The notes under the pieces were generated by a model. That model had not been told where the DNA came from, ran no database searches, and worked only from the letters and a program-made list of their open reading frames with translations. A program made the translations under genes and the position numbers. Source: JANOMH01 sp031422295 (GTDB lineage Bacteria > Pseudomonadota > Alphaproteobacteria > Rhodobacterales > Rhodobacteraceae). From it: a stretch of 64,000 bases of DNA. The DNA lies in NCBI GenBank assembly GCA_031422295.1, contig JANOQM010000029.1, forward strand, positions 111,050 through 175,049, read 5' to 3'. Shown here in pieces: positions 26,768-33,581 of this stretch (position 1 is its first letter; each line of letters starts with the position of its first letter).

Positions 26768-27696
26768 GGCCCGACCCCCATGCGCCGCAAGGTCCGCTGC
26801 TCGATCCGGCCAATCAGCACCACCAGCAACCCGGCCATCACGGCGGCCACAAACAAGGCGGCCCAGATTTGTGCTGTCTGGCCATAATAGCTTTTGGCCA
26901 GCATCCAGGCGCCCAGACCACCCTGCTGCACCGGCAATTCGCCAACAATCGCCCCCACCAGCGAGGCCGATATTGCAATCTTCAGCGATGTGAACAGATA
27001 CGGAACCGAGGCAGGCAGGCGCAGTTTCCAGAACCCTTGCGGGCGGCTGGCGTTATAAGTGCTGAGCAGGTCCAGTTGCATCGCGTCCGGGCTGCGCAGC
27101 CCTTTGACCATACCCACGACAACCGGGAAAAACGACAGATAGGCGGAAATGATCGCCTTGGGCAGCAGCCCTTGAATGCCCGCCGCATTCAGCACGACGA
27201 TGATCATCGGGGCCAGCGCCACAATCGGAATGGTCTGGCTGATGATTGCCCAGGGCATGACCGACATATCCATGGCCCGGCTATGCACAATGCCCACGGC
27301 CAGCAATATCCCAAGGCCGGTCCCGATCATGAACCCCAGCAGTGTCGGCAACAACGTGGTGCCTGCATGATAAATCAGATTGCGGTTCGATATTTCGCCC
27401 CGCCGATTGAACAGCCCTTCGGTTACGGTGCTGTCCCACAAGGCCGCAACAATCTGATGTGGGGCGGGCAGGCGCGGGCGTTCCTGCGCCCAAGTCGCGC
27501 CCAAAGCACTGGTATTGTTCAGGATTAGCGCAATAGTTCCCACACCGATCCGGTCCACCGCCGCCGCAGGCACAATCACCACGCCCGCGCGTTCCGCTTC
27601 GGTCAACACTTCGCGCACATTCATCGGCAGGCAGGCGGCATACCACAGGCCCAACAGAACCAGCAGAACGGTCAGGATCGGGCCCGCCGATTTCAT
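26764..27696 (-). CDS. ABC transporter permease (SsuC/ThiX-like)
   Basis: A 310-residue permease, the partner of the next gene. It has an N-terminal membrane segment (ILTVLLVLLGLWYAACL), then a periplasmic loop of about 90 residues before the core permease domain. The EAA loop is LLSTYNASRPQGFWKLRLPAS, and VGAIVGELPVQQGGLGAWM is a family-typical stretch near the end. The loop is longer than in the downstream permease, which marks the two as distinct subunits. ATGA overlaps link it to both neighbours (27693-27696 and 26764-26767). Confidence 0.87.
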   Translation of the reverse strand: MKSAGPILTVLLVLLGLWYAACLPMNVREVLTEAERAGVVIVPAAAVDRIGVGTIALILNNTSALGATWAQERPRLPAPHQIVAALWDSTVTEGLFNRRGEISNRNLIYHAGTTLLPTLLGFMIGTGLGILLAVGIVHSRAMDMSVMPWAIISQTIPIVALAPMIIVVLNAAGIQGLLPKAIISAYLSFFPVVVGMVKGLRSPDAMQLDLLSTYNASRPQGFWKLRLPASVPYLFTSLKIAISASLVGAIVGELPVQQGGLGAWMLAKSYYGQTAQIWAALFVAAVMAGLLVVLIGRIEQRTLRRMGVGP

Positions 27697-27887
27697 CGGT
27701 TTCGGCGCAGGAACGTGACAACCAAAAAGACCGCGCCCAACCCGGTAAAGATCAGGCGCAGTGTCGTCAGCAGCGCTGAGGCCGGTTCAGCGCCGGGGAT
27801 AAGCAACTGCCAAAGGCCGTAAGCCGTTGCAATTGCAGCAGCCCAGATCAGAAGTGGTGAGGGGTTTTTTTCAGGCTCAGTGGTCAT
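27693..27887 (-). CDS. Small two-helix membrane protein within the ABC transporter operon
   Basis: A 64-residue protein with two predicted membrane helices (LLIWAAAIATAYGLWQLLI and LLTTLRLIFTGLGAVFLVV), a polar start and an Arg-rich end (FLRRNR). It overlaps the ATPase gene by 11 bases and the permease gene by 4, so it is almost certainly translated with the transporter. I know of no assigned function. It could be an accessory subunit of the importer. The tight overlaps on both sides are the main evidence that it is a real gene. Confidence 0.72.
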   Translation of the reverse strand: MTTEPEKNPSPLLIWAAAIATAYGLWQLLIPGAEPASALLTTLRLIFTGLGAVFLVVTFLRRNR

Positions 27888-28683
27888 CGGAATGTCCTCC
27901 CCTTAGCCCTTCGCGCACGCGGTGGGCGATGTCGATAAATTCCCGGCTGTCGCGGATATCCAGCGGGCGGTCACGCGGCAGCGGGCTGTCGATAATGTCG
28001 GTAATCCGGCCGGGGCGCGGTGACATGACCACGATTTTCGTGGACAGATACACCGCCTCGGGGATCGAATGGGTCACGAACAGGATGGTTTTCTGTGTCG
28101 CGGCCCATAGGCGCAGCAGTTCTTCGTTCAGATGATCGCGCACGATTTCATCCAGCGCGCCAAAGGGTTCGTCCATCAGCAAAATATCGGCGTCAAAGGC
28201 CAGCGCCCGGGCGATGGACGCGCGTTGCTGCATGCCCCCGGACAGTTGCCAGGGATATTTGTTTTCAAACCCGCCCAGTTCGACCAATTCCAACGTGCGC
28301 TTGACCCGCGCGGCCATATCCACCTTGGAAAACCCCATAATCTCAAGCGGCAACCGGATATTTCCGCCAATCGTGCGCCAAGGATACAGGCCAGCGGCCT
28401 GAAATACATAGCCATAGGCGCGGGCCTTGCGGGCCGCCTCAGGGGTCAGGCCATTGACGGACAACTTGCCGGAAGTCGCAGTTTCCAGCCCCGCCACACA
28501 GCGCAGAAACGTCGTCTTGCCACAGCCGGACGGGCCGATGAAACTGACAAACTCGCCTTTGATGATTGACAGGTTCACATCGCGCAGGGCGTGGACCGGG
28601 CCATCGTTGGTAGCAAAAGTCAGGTTCAGGGCGGTAGCCGCCACCACAGGTTGAGCGGTCGAATTAGCTGACACGTAAAGCAT
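27877..28683 (-). CDS. ABC transporter ATP-binding protein (SsuB/ThiZ-like)
   Basis: An ATPase of about 268 residues. Walker A is GPSGCGKTT, the Q-loop is VFQAAGLYPW, the signature is LSGGMQQR, Walker B is ILLMDEPFGALD and the switch is VTHSIPEA, the pattern of nitrate/sulfonate/pyrimidine importers. The start is uncertain: ATG 28683 overlaps the upstream gene by 20 bases and ATG 28701 by 38, and neither has a well-spaced ribosome-binding site, so coupling with the upstream gene is likely. It powers the permease pair encoded downstream. Confidence 0.88.
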   Translation of the reverse strand: MLYVSANSTAQPVVAATALNLTFATNDGPVHALRDVNLSIIKGEFVSFIGPSGCGKTTFLRCVAGLETATSGKLSVNGLTPEAARKARAYGYVFQAAGLYPWRTIGGNIRLPLEIMGFSKVDMAARVKRTLELVELGGFENKYPWQLSGGMQQRASIARALAFDADILLMDEPFGALDEIVRDHLNEELLRLWAATQKTILFVTHSIPEAVYLSTKIVVMSPRPGRITDIIDSPLPRDRPLDIRDSREFIDIAHRVREGLRGGHSDDH

Positions 28684-29077
28684 TCCTAAACTCGACAGCA
28701 TGCCAGATCACGCCACCAACACAGCCAGCCAGACCATGAATCACGATCAGCGCCAAGGGGTTCGATGTAAAACTGATGCCCCCGACCATGCCGGGGTGCA
28801 AAATCGGGATCAGCGCCAGCCCAACCACGATGCCAGCAGCCACAGCCGCCGGTCGCGGCGATAGCGGCAGCCACCCAACGAGATAGCGCAAGGCCAGACC
28901 CAAGGGCACGCTGAACGCGCAGACCACAAGGATGACAACAAAGCCGCCGATCGACTTGCCAAGACCGGAAAGAATCCCGGCAGGTCCAAAAGTCAGCACA
29001 TCCAAGCCTACAAAAAGCACGACCGCCGCCGCCGAAGTTGCCGCGAAATGCGCGCCAAGGGCCCTGCCGTTTTGCAT
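28664..29077 (-). CDS. Hypothetical membrane protein
   Basis: A 137-residue protein with about four hydrophobic segments (SAAAVVLFVGLDVLTFGPAG, GGFVVILVVCAFSVPLGLAL, AAVAAGIVVGLALIPIL and ALIVIHGLAGCVGGVIW). I recognise no family. The ATG at 29077 shares its A with the TGA stop of the upstream gene, and the 3' end overlaps the ATPase gene, so it belongs to the operon. Frames extending to 29173 lie inside the upstream gene. It could be a helper of the importer or an unrelated passenger. Confidence 0.65.
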   Translation of the reverse strand: MQNGRALGAHFAATSAAAVVLFVGLDVLTFGPAGILSGLGKSIGGFVVILVVCAFSVPLGLALRYLVGWLPLSPRPAAVAAGIVVGLALIPILHPGMVGGISFTSNPLALIVIHGLAGCVGGVIWHAVEFRNALRVS

Positions 29078-29577
29078 CACTCCGATCCCGCCACAGCCGT
29101 ATCGCCCCAATTCTTGCCCCCCACCGGGATCAGTGCTGCCACCTTGAACGCCAGTTTGCTGGTCAGTTCCCATTGCGGCAGGTTGAGGGATAATTTGTAA
29201 GGCTTCTTATCGGGGTCCTTGTCCGGCACCACCTTGCAAATCCGGTCGCCGCCATTCAGGTGGAATGCGGCATCAATGACCTGTTCCTTAAGCTTTTCCA
29301 AAGCCGTCCCGTTGTCCTTGAGCATCTTTTCCAACTCGGCCTTCACCGGCAAGCCCTTGGACATAGACCCCGGCATCCCGGCCATCAGATGGGCAATGCT
29401 GTCAAACTCCAGATCATTCGGATCGGGCTTGCGGGTCAGATACAACAACGCCCAGCCCTCGCCCTTGCTCAGCGCCTTATAGCCCAGCATCCCCTCAAGC
29501 TGCTTACCCGTCTTGCGCTTGACCTCGCCATAAGTGGTGACATAGCCCATACGCTTGACGGTTTCGCCGATTTCCAC
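29077..29577 (-). CDS. Hypothetical soluble protein
   Basis: A protein of about 166 residues that I do not recognise. It is lysine-rich and soluble in appearance (YGEVKRKTGKQLEGMLGYKA, DKDPDKKPYKLSLNLPQWEL), with no signal peptide or membrane segment. The start is unclear. GTG 29577 has GAGGG 8 bases upstream, TTG 29583 is nearer, and an ATG at 29550 would shorten it. It lies between the SDR gene and a membrane protein gene, all on the same strand and closely spaced, so it is probably cotranscribed with the pyrimidine-degradation genes. Confidence 0.6.
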   Translation of the reverse strand: MEIGETVKRMGYVTTYGEVKRKTGKQLEGMLGYKALSKGEGWALLYLTRKPDPNDLEFDSIAHLMAGMPGSMSKGLPVKAELEKMLKDNGTALEKLKEQVIDAAFHLNGGDRICKVVPDKDPDKKPYKLSLNLPQWELTSKLAFKVAALIPVGGKNWGDTAVAGSE

Positions 29578-29606
29578 AATCAATGCCCTCGCCCCTGTGT
29601 GCTGCC

Positions 29607-30305
29607 CTAGATGCTACGCATCAGGCCCCCATCGACACGCAAACTCTGTCCAGTGATGTAACCCGCGCCGTCCGAAGCCAGAAAAGCGACTGTGGCCGCA
29701 ATTTCTGCTGCGGTGCCGTAACGGCCCATCGGCGGTTGGGCCGCACGTTCGGGCGTCTGCGGCAGAGTGTCGATCCAGCCAGGCAGAACGTTGTTCATCC
29801 GAACGTTTTGTGGGGCGTATTGATCGGCAAAGAGCTTGGTAAACGCGGCAAGGCCAGCCCGGGCCACGGCCGAAGTGGGAAACATCGCCGAGGGCTCGTG
29901 CACCCATGCAGTCGAGATGTTAATGATCGCCCCCCCGCCCTGTGCCAACATGTGCGGAATAACCAGCCGGGTGGGCCGGACAACATTCAGGAAATAAGTG
30001 TCGATACCCCGGTGCCAGTCGTCGTCGCTGATTTCGAGCAGCGGCGCGCGCGGCCCGTGACCACCGGAGTTTACCAGCACGTCGATACGGCCCCAGCGGT
30101 TCATCGCGCCATCTACAAGACGCGCCAAGTCGTCAGTGGTCTGGTTCGATCCCGTCACTCCCAGCCCACCGAGTTCGTTGGCCAAAGCCTCGCCCTTGCC
30201 CGACGTCGATAAGATACCCACGGCAAACCCATCGGCCGCCAACCTTCGGGCAGAGGCGGCCCCCATGCCGGACCCACCGGCGATCACGAGTGCAATCTTT
30301 TGCAT
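29607..30305 (-). CDS. Short-chain dehydrogenase/reductase with non-canonical active site
   Basis: A 232-residue protein of the classical SDR fold. The cofactor site is VIAGGSGMGAASARRLA, the structural motif is NSGG (normally NNAG) and the C-terminal block is ITGQSLRVDGGLMRSI. The catalytic Ser lies in IINISTAW. At the YxxxK position, however, the sequence is S-A-V-A-R (about residues 145-149), so both the general acid Tyr and the Lys are replaced. It may have altered chemistry or be a binding or regulatory protein. It lies 6 bases downstream of dihydropyrimidinase on the same strand, so a role in the same pathway is likely. Confidence 0.82.
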   Translation of the reverse strand: MQKIALVIAGGSGMGAASARRLAADGFAVGILSTSGKGEALANELGGLGVTGSNQTTDDLARLVDGAMNRWGRIDVLVNSGGHGPRAPLLEISDDDWHRGIDTYFLNVVRPTRLVIPHMLAQGGGAIINISTAWVHEPSAMFPTSAVARAGLAAFTKLFADQYAPQNVRMNNVLPGWIDTLPQTPERAAQPPMGRYGTAAEIAATVAFLASDGAGYITGQSLRVDGGLMRSI

Positions 30306-30311
30306 GGCCTT

Positions 30312-31763
30312 CTACACCCCACTCGCCGGCACACCCGTCCGCACCACGGGACGCGGCGCAGTCAGCTCTTTCCACGTGCTCAGCGCCTTGTTCACTGGCG
30401 CATCCGCCTTGCGGGCCACGAACTGCCCGTGGCCTTCCTGCGTATTTATCGCCCCGTCATTCACCGCCACATGCCCTCGGGTCAGGGTATAGCGGGGCAG
30501 GCCGGTCACGACCTTGCCTTCGAACACGTTGTAATCAATCGCGGATTGTTGGGCGCTGGCCGTAATGGTCTTGGATTTCGTCGGGTCCCAGACCACAAGG
30601 TCGGCATCCGCCCCCACCATCACCGCCCCTTTGCGCGGATAGCAGTTCAGGATTTTGGCGATATTGGTGCTGGTGACTGCCACAAATTCATTCATCGTCA
30701 GCCGCCCGGTCATCACCCCATGGGTCCAGAGCATCGGCATCCGGTCCTCAAGGCCCCCCGTGCCATTCGGGATTTTCGTGAAATCACCCACGCCGAACCG
30801 TTTCTGCGCCGTGGTAAAGGCGCAATGGTCGGTCGCCACCACCGAAAGTGACCCGGATTGCAAACCGGCCCAGAGCGAATCCTGATGGCGTTTATCGCGG
30901 AACGGTGGCGACATGACGCGGCGGGCGGCATGGTCCCAATCGGGGTTCTTGTATTCGCTGTCATCCAGCGTCAGGTGCTGGATCAGCGGCTCTCCCCAAA
31001 CCCGTTTGCCCTGTTGCCGGGCGCGGCGAATAGCTTCATGCGCTTCCTCACACGACGTATGCACCACGTACAGCGGCACGCCCGCCATATCGGCAATCAT
31101 GATGGCGCGGTTGGTCGCCTCGCCCTCGACCTGCGGGGGGCGGGAATAGGCGTGGGCCTCGGGGCCGGTATTGCCCGCCTCCATCAGCTTGCGCTGCAAC
31201 TCTGCCACGACATCGCCGTTTTCGGCATGGACAAGCGCAGTGCCGCCCAGTTCGGCGAGGCGGGAAAATGACGCAAACATCTCGTCGTCGTTCACCATCA
31301 ACGCGCCTTTGTAGGCCATGAAATGTTTGAAGGTGGTAATGCCCTGATCAATGACGGCGGGCATCTCGTCGAATACTTTCTGCCCCCACCAGGTCACCGC
31401 CATATGGTAGGAATAGTCACAGGTCGCGCGGCCCGATTTGTTGTGCCACATCTGCTTGGCATCGAGCAGGCCCTGCCCCTGTCCGGGCAGCACGAAATCC
31501 ACCACCATCGTGGTGCCGCCGGATAAAGCCGCCCTTGTGCCGGATTCAAAATCATCCGCCGAATAGGTGCCCATGAAGGGCATTTCCAGATGGGTATGCG
31601 GGTCGATGCCGCCGGGCATGATGTAACAGCCGGTGGCATCAAGGGTGGTGTTGCCGGTCAGGTCCGGGCCGATCTGGATGATCACGCCGCCGTCGATCAG
31701 GACATCGGCGGGGTAGGTCAGGTCGTGGGTGACGATGGTGCCGTTGCGGATGACGGTGGTCAT
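30312..31763 (-). CDS. hydA: Dihydropyrimidinase (D-hydantoinase)
   Basis: A 483-residue zinc amidohydrolase that opens 5,6-dihydrouracil or dihydrothymine to N-carbamoyl-beta-alanine or its methyl derivative, the second step of reductive pyrimidine breakdown. Metal ligands are visible: GGIDPHTHLEMPF (HxH), the carboxylated Lys in TTFKHFMAYKG, His in VHAEN and VVHTSCEEA, and Asp in VATDHCAF. Length matches the family. Its start overlaps the stop of the upstream membrane protein gene as ATGA (31760-31763). The next enzyme of the pathway is encoded at 33582-34832, separated by accessory genes. Confidence 0.95.
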   Translation of the reverse strand: MTTVIRNGTIVTHDLTYPADVLIDGGVIIQIGPDLTGNTTLDATGCYIMPGGIDPHTHLEMPFMGTYSADDFESGTRAALSGGTTMVVDFVLPGQGQGLLDAKQMWHNKSGRATCDYSYHMAVTWWGQKVFDEMPAVIDQGITTFKHFMAYKGALMVNDDEMFASFSRLAELGGTALVHAENGDVVAELQRKLMEAGNTGPEAHAYSRPPQVEGEATNRAIMIADMAGVPLYVVHTSCEEAHEAIRRARQQGKRVWGEPLIQHLTLDDSEYKNPDWDHAARRVMSPPFRDKRHQDSLWAGLQSGSLSVVATDHCAFTTAQKRFGVGDFTKIPNGTGGLEDRMPMLWTHGVMTGRLTMNEFVAVTSTNIAKILNCYPRKGAVMVGADADLVVWDPTKSKTITASAQQSAIDYNVFEGKVVTGLPRYTLTRGHVAVNDGAINTQEGHGQFVARKADAPVNKALSTWKELTAPRPVVRTGVPASGV

Positions 31764-32149
31764 GGGCTTGCGTTTCCCTTATTTGCGCGATGTGCGAACC
31801 AAGCTTCTATAGGGGAAAGTATCAGGAGCGACCCGAAACTGGTCTTGAGCCATGACAAAATGAAATCTGGCTCATAACCGATTACCTCCCAGAAATCCTG
31901 CATTGTGATGAACACATAGACTTTGAATGTTAGAGCGAGCGAAATCGCGATGACAACAGAATTGATGAAACGCAGGGCAAATGCGCTTAATAGAAGTAAG
32001 ACACCGAACTTCAAGTTTATTACTGATGCCAATACCTCGGCAACAAGTAGAGGCTGCATTACAAATACCAATACCAAAATTAAATATGAAACACATGCAA
32101 GTGCAATTGCATATCTTCTCGGCAGTGGCCTGAGAAATAATTCGTTCAT
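31760..32149 (-). CDS. AT-rich hypothetical membrane protein
   Basis: A 129-residue protein with three or four hydrophobic segments (YAIALACVSYLILVLVFVM, FGVLLLLSAFALRFI, VVIAISLALTFKVYVFI). I recognise no family. The gene is much richer in A+T than its surroundings: lines 31861-31920 and 32041-32100 hold roughly 42% and 32% GC, against about 60% around them. This suggests recent acquisition. Its stop overlaps the dihydropyrimidinase start as ATGA, so although it looks foreign it is now translationally joined to hydA. The upstream side abuts the 177-bp tandem repeat. Confidence 0.6.
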   Translation of the reverse strand: MNELFLRPLPRRYAIALACVSYLILVLVFVMQPLLVAEVLASVINLKFGVLLLLSAFALRFINSVVIAISLALTFKVYVFITMQDFWEVIGYEPDFILSWLKTSFGSLLILSPIEAWFAHRANKGNASP

Positions 32150-32190
32150 AAAACTATTTCAACCTCTTCCACCATCGAATGCAGCAGAAC

Positions 32191-32544
32191 ATCCGTCCCA
32201 ACACTCTGTTTCTCGTCCCGGCGCTGGCCGGGACCCCGGTGGATAAGGCGCGACCTGAGGGTCGAGGCCCCGGCCCGCGCCGGGGCGAGCCCTAATACGG
32301 TATGTCCCCGGTTACATCCCGCCTTTGCGGATTGACCTCCACGATCAGCCGGACCTTCCAGTTGCGTATCCGTCCCCGTATCTTCCTTCTCGTCCCGGCG
32401 AAGGCCGGGACCCCGGGGGATAAGGCGCGACATGAGGGTCGAGGCCCCGGCCTGCGCCGGGGCGAGCCCTAATACGGTATGTCCCCCGTGACATCCCGCC
32501 ACTCGGGATTGACCTCCACGATCAGCCGGACCTTCCAGTTGCGC
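32191..32544. repeat. 177-bp tandem duplication containing a REPIN-like inverted repeat
   Basis: Two copies, 32191-32367 and 32368-32544, are nearly identical with a constant offset of 177 bases. Each holds two inverted copies of a GC-rich motif (CTCGYCCCGGCGCNGGCCGG type), followed by the last codons of the GIY-YIG nuclease gene on the minus strand. Copy 2 contains the real gene end. Copy 1 repeats about the last 24 codons including the TAG stop, with the residues corresponding to EWRD changed to QRRD. The rest of 32150-32468 holds nothing else I can identify. Confidence 0.85.
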
Positions 32545-32756
32545 TGCCATTCCTTCATCTGCCGCTCGCGGGAAAAGGCCGAAAGCCGATCCGGATGCTC
32601 CTCGAACCAGACCAGAGTGCGGATGTTGTAGCGGTCCGTATGGCTGCCGGGCATGCCGCAGCGGTGCTGCTCCACCCGCTGGCGCAGATTGCCGGTCGAG
32701 CCGATGTAGATCGCGCCGCAGGGTCGGGAGGCCATGATGTAGACGAAATGCGCCAT
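32469..32756 (-). CDS. GIY-YIG nuclease-domain protein
   Basis: A 95-residue single-domain GIY-YIG protein (UvrC-type nuclease fold, COG2827-like). The N-terminal motif HFVYIMASRPCGAIYIGST gives VYI...IYIG spacing. The conserved Arg (NLRQRVEQH), the His region and the C-terminal Glu/Asn-rich block (AFSRERQMKEWQRNWK) are present. These small proteins are common in proteobacteria and their function is unclear. The gene is flanked on both sides by palindromic repeats and its last codons are duplicated downstream. The ATG at 32756 begins at the domain. An upstream start at 32786 is possible. Confidence 0.85.
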   Translation of the reverse strand: MAHFVYIMASRPCGAIYIGSTGNLRQRVEQHRCGMPGSHTDRYNIRTLVWFEEHPDRLSAFSRERQMKEWQRNWKVRLIVEVNPEWRDVTGDIPY

Positions 32757-32795
32757 GCGACGATCTTGGCGAAACGAGGTTACCAAAGCGTGAAT

Positions 32796-32876
32796 CGTCG
32801 CGCCGGCGCAGGCCAGGGCCCCGCACGACTTGAAGCACCCGATTCATCGGGCCCCCGGCCAGCGCCAGGGCGCGCA
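32796..32876. repeat. REPIN-like inverted repeat upstream of the GIY-YIG gene
   Basis: Two GC-rich arms, 32804-32822 and 32849-32866, are inverted relative to each other (about 15 of 18 positions match) and separated by about 26 bases. Each arm is similar to the motif found twice in each unit of the 177-bp tandem repeat on the other side of the gene. The element therefore brackets the nuclease gene. Confidence 0.65.
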
Positions 32877-32901
32877 GTTCAAGCCCCCCACACCCAAACC
32901 C

Positions 32902-33156
32902 CTACGCGTCGCAGATCGGCGCGCCGCCGTCGGTGCCGCCTTCGCGCAGCACCACGATTTCGATGGCGTTGACGTAGGAATAGCAGCCGTTTGCATCACG
33001 CTGCACCACGCTGGGCGGTACACCGGATGGCAGGGCGGCCAGAACGGCGGCGGGCAGCGGGCCATCCGCCGCCGGGGCCGCCGCAGGGGCGGGGGCGTCA
33101 CAGCCCGACAGCACCAAAATCAGTCCGATTGAACCGAGTGAGAGCAATGTTTTCAT
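32902..33156 (-). CDS. Small lipoprotein, paralogue of the next gene
   Basis: An 84-residue protein with a lipoprotein signal peptide and lipobox (LVLSGC, modified Cys at about residue 19), followed by an Ala/Pro-rich linker and a short domain PAAVLAALPSGVPPSVVQRD, then GCYSYVNAIEIVVL and a final PICDA. The same pattern recurs in the upstream gene at 33168-33491, so the two arose by duplication. Two cysteines in the domain may form a disulfide. Likely anchored to the outer membrane. Function unknown. Confidence 0.72.
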   Translation of the reverse strand: MKTLLSLGSIGLILVLSGCDAPAPAAAPAADGPLPAAVLAALPSGVPPSVVQRDANGCYSYVNAIEIVVLREGGTDGGAPICDA

Positions 33157-33167
33157 GGGTTTTCTCC

Positions 33168-33491
33168 TTAAATTGCGGGGACGACTTCAGGTGAGGTAAT
33201 TGCTGGGGCAGAAGCGGCAGCGGCGGCCACGGCGGCGGCATCACAGACCGGCTGACCCGCGGCATCACGCAGGGGATAGCCCTGCTGTGGCACAGTGATT
33301 TCAATCCCCACGGCATAGCAGCCGTCCGGGCCCAGAAAGGCAACACTTGGCGGCACCCCCGGCGGCAAGGCGGCCAAGACTGCGGGTGGATAAACCACCG
33401 TTTCGGGTTCCACCCCCATCGCGGCATTCATCGCGGCCTCATCACAGGCGGCCAACAGGGACAGCACCAACAAGGGCAGATAACGGATCAT
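33168..33491 (-). CDS. Small lipoprotein
   Basis: A 107-residue lipoprotein. The signal peptide MIRYLPLLVLSLLAAC gives a lipobox LLAAC. The domain reads PPAVLAALPPGVPPSVAFLG, then GCYAVGIEITVPQQGYPL and QPVCDA, followed by a 25-residue Ala-rich tail absent from its paralogue. It ends 11 bases before the paralogue starts, so the pair is likely cotranscribed. It lies 90 bases downstream of the hydrolase gene. Function unknown. I see no reason from sequence to link it to pyrimidine metabolism. Confidence 0.72.
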   Translation of the reverse strand: MIRYLPLLVLSLLAACDEAAMNAAMGVEPETVVYPPAVLAALPPGVPPSVAFLGPDGCYAVGIEITVPQQGYPLRDAAGQPVCDAAAVAAAAASAPAITSPEVVPAI

Positions 33492-33581
33492 GACTGGCTC
33501 ACTTTGATTTCATTTCCTGCACAGTATAACCTGTTTTCGGCAAACGGTATCCATCCGACCGAAAATCTGCACAAACGCCGC

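Noticed and set aside
32191..32544. CRISPR array or attachment-site duplication
   Set aside because: Only two long, directly adjacent copies without unique spacers exist, and no integrase or cas gene is near.
32146..32847. 233-codon minus-strand frame across the repeat region
   Set aside because: It reads through the repeats and the GIY-YIG gene in another frame, giving repeated GPGLRRDE/APAQAGAS-type peptides, which are products of translated palindromic repeats.
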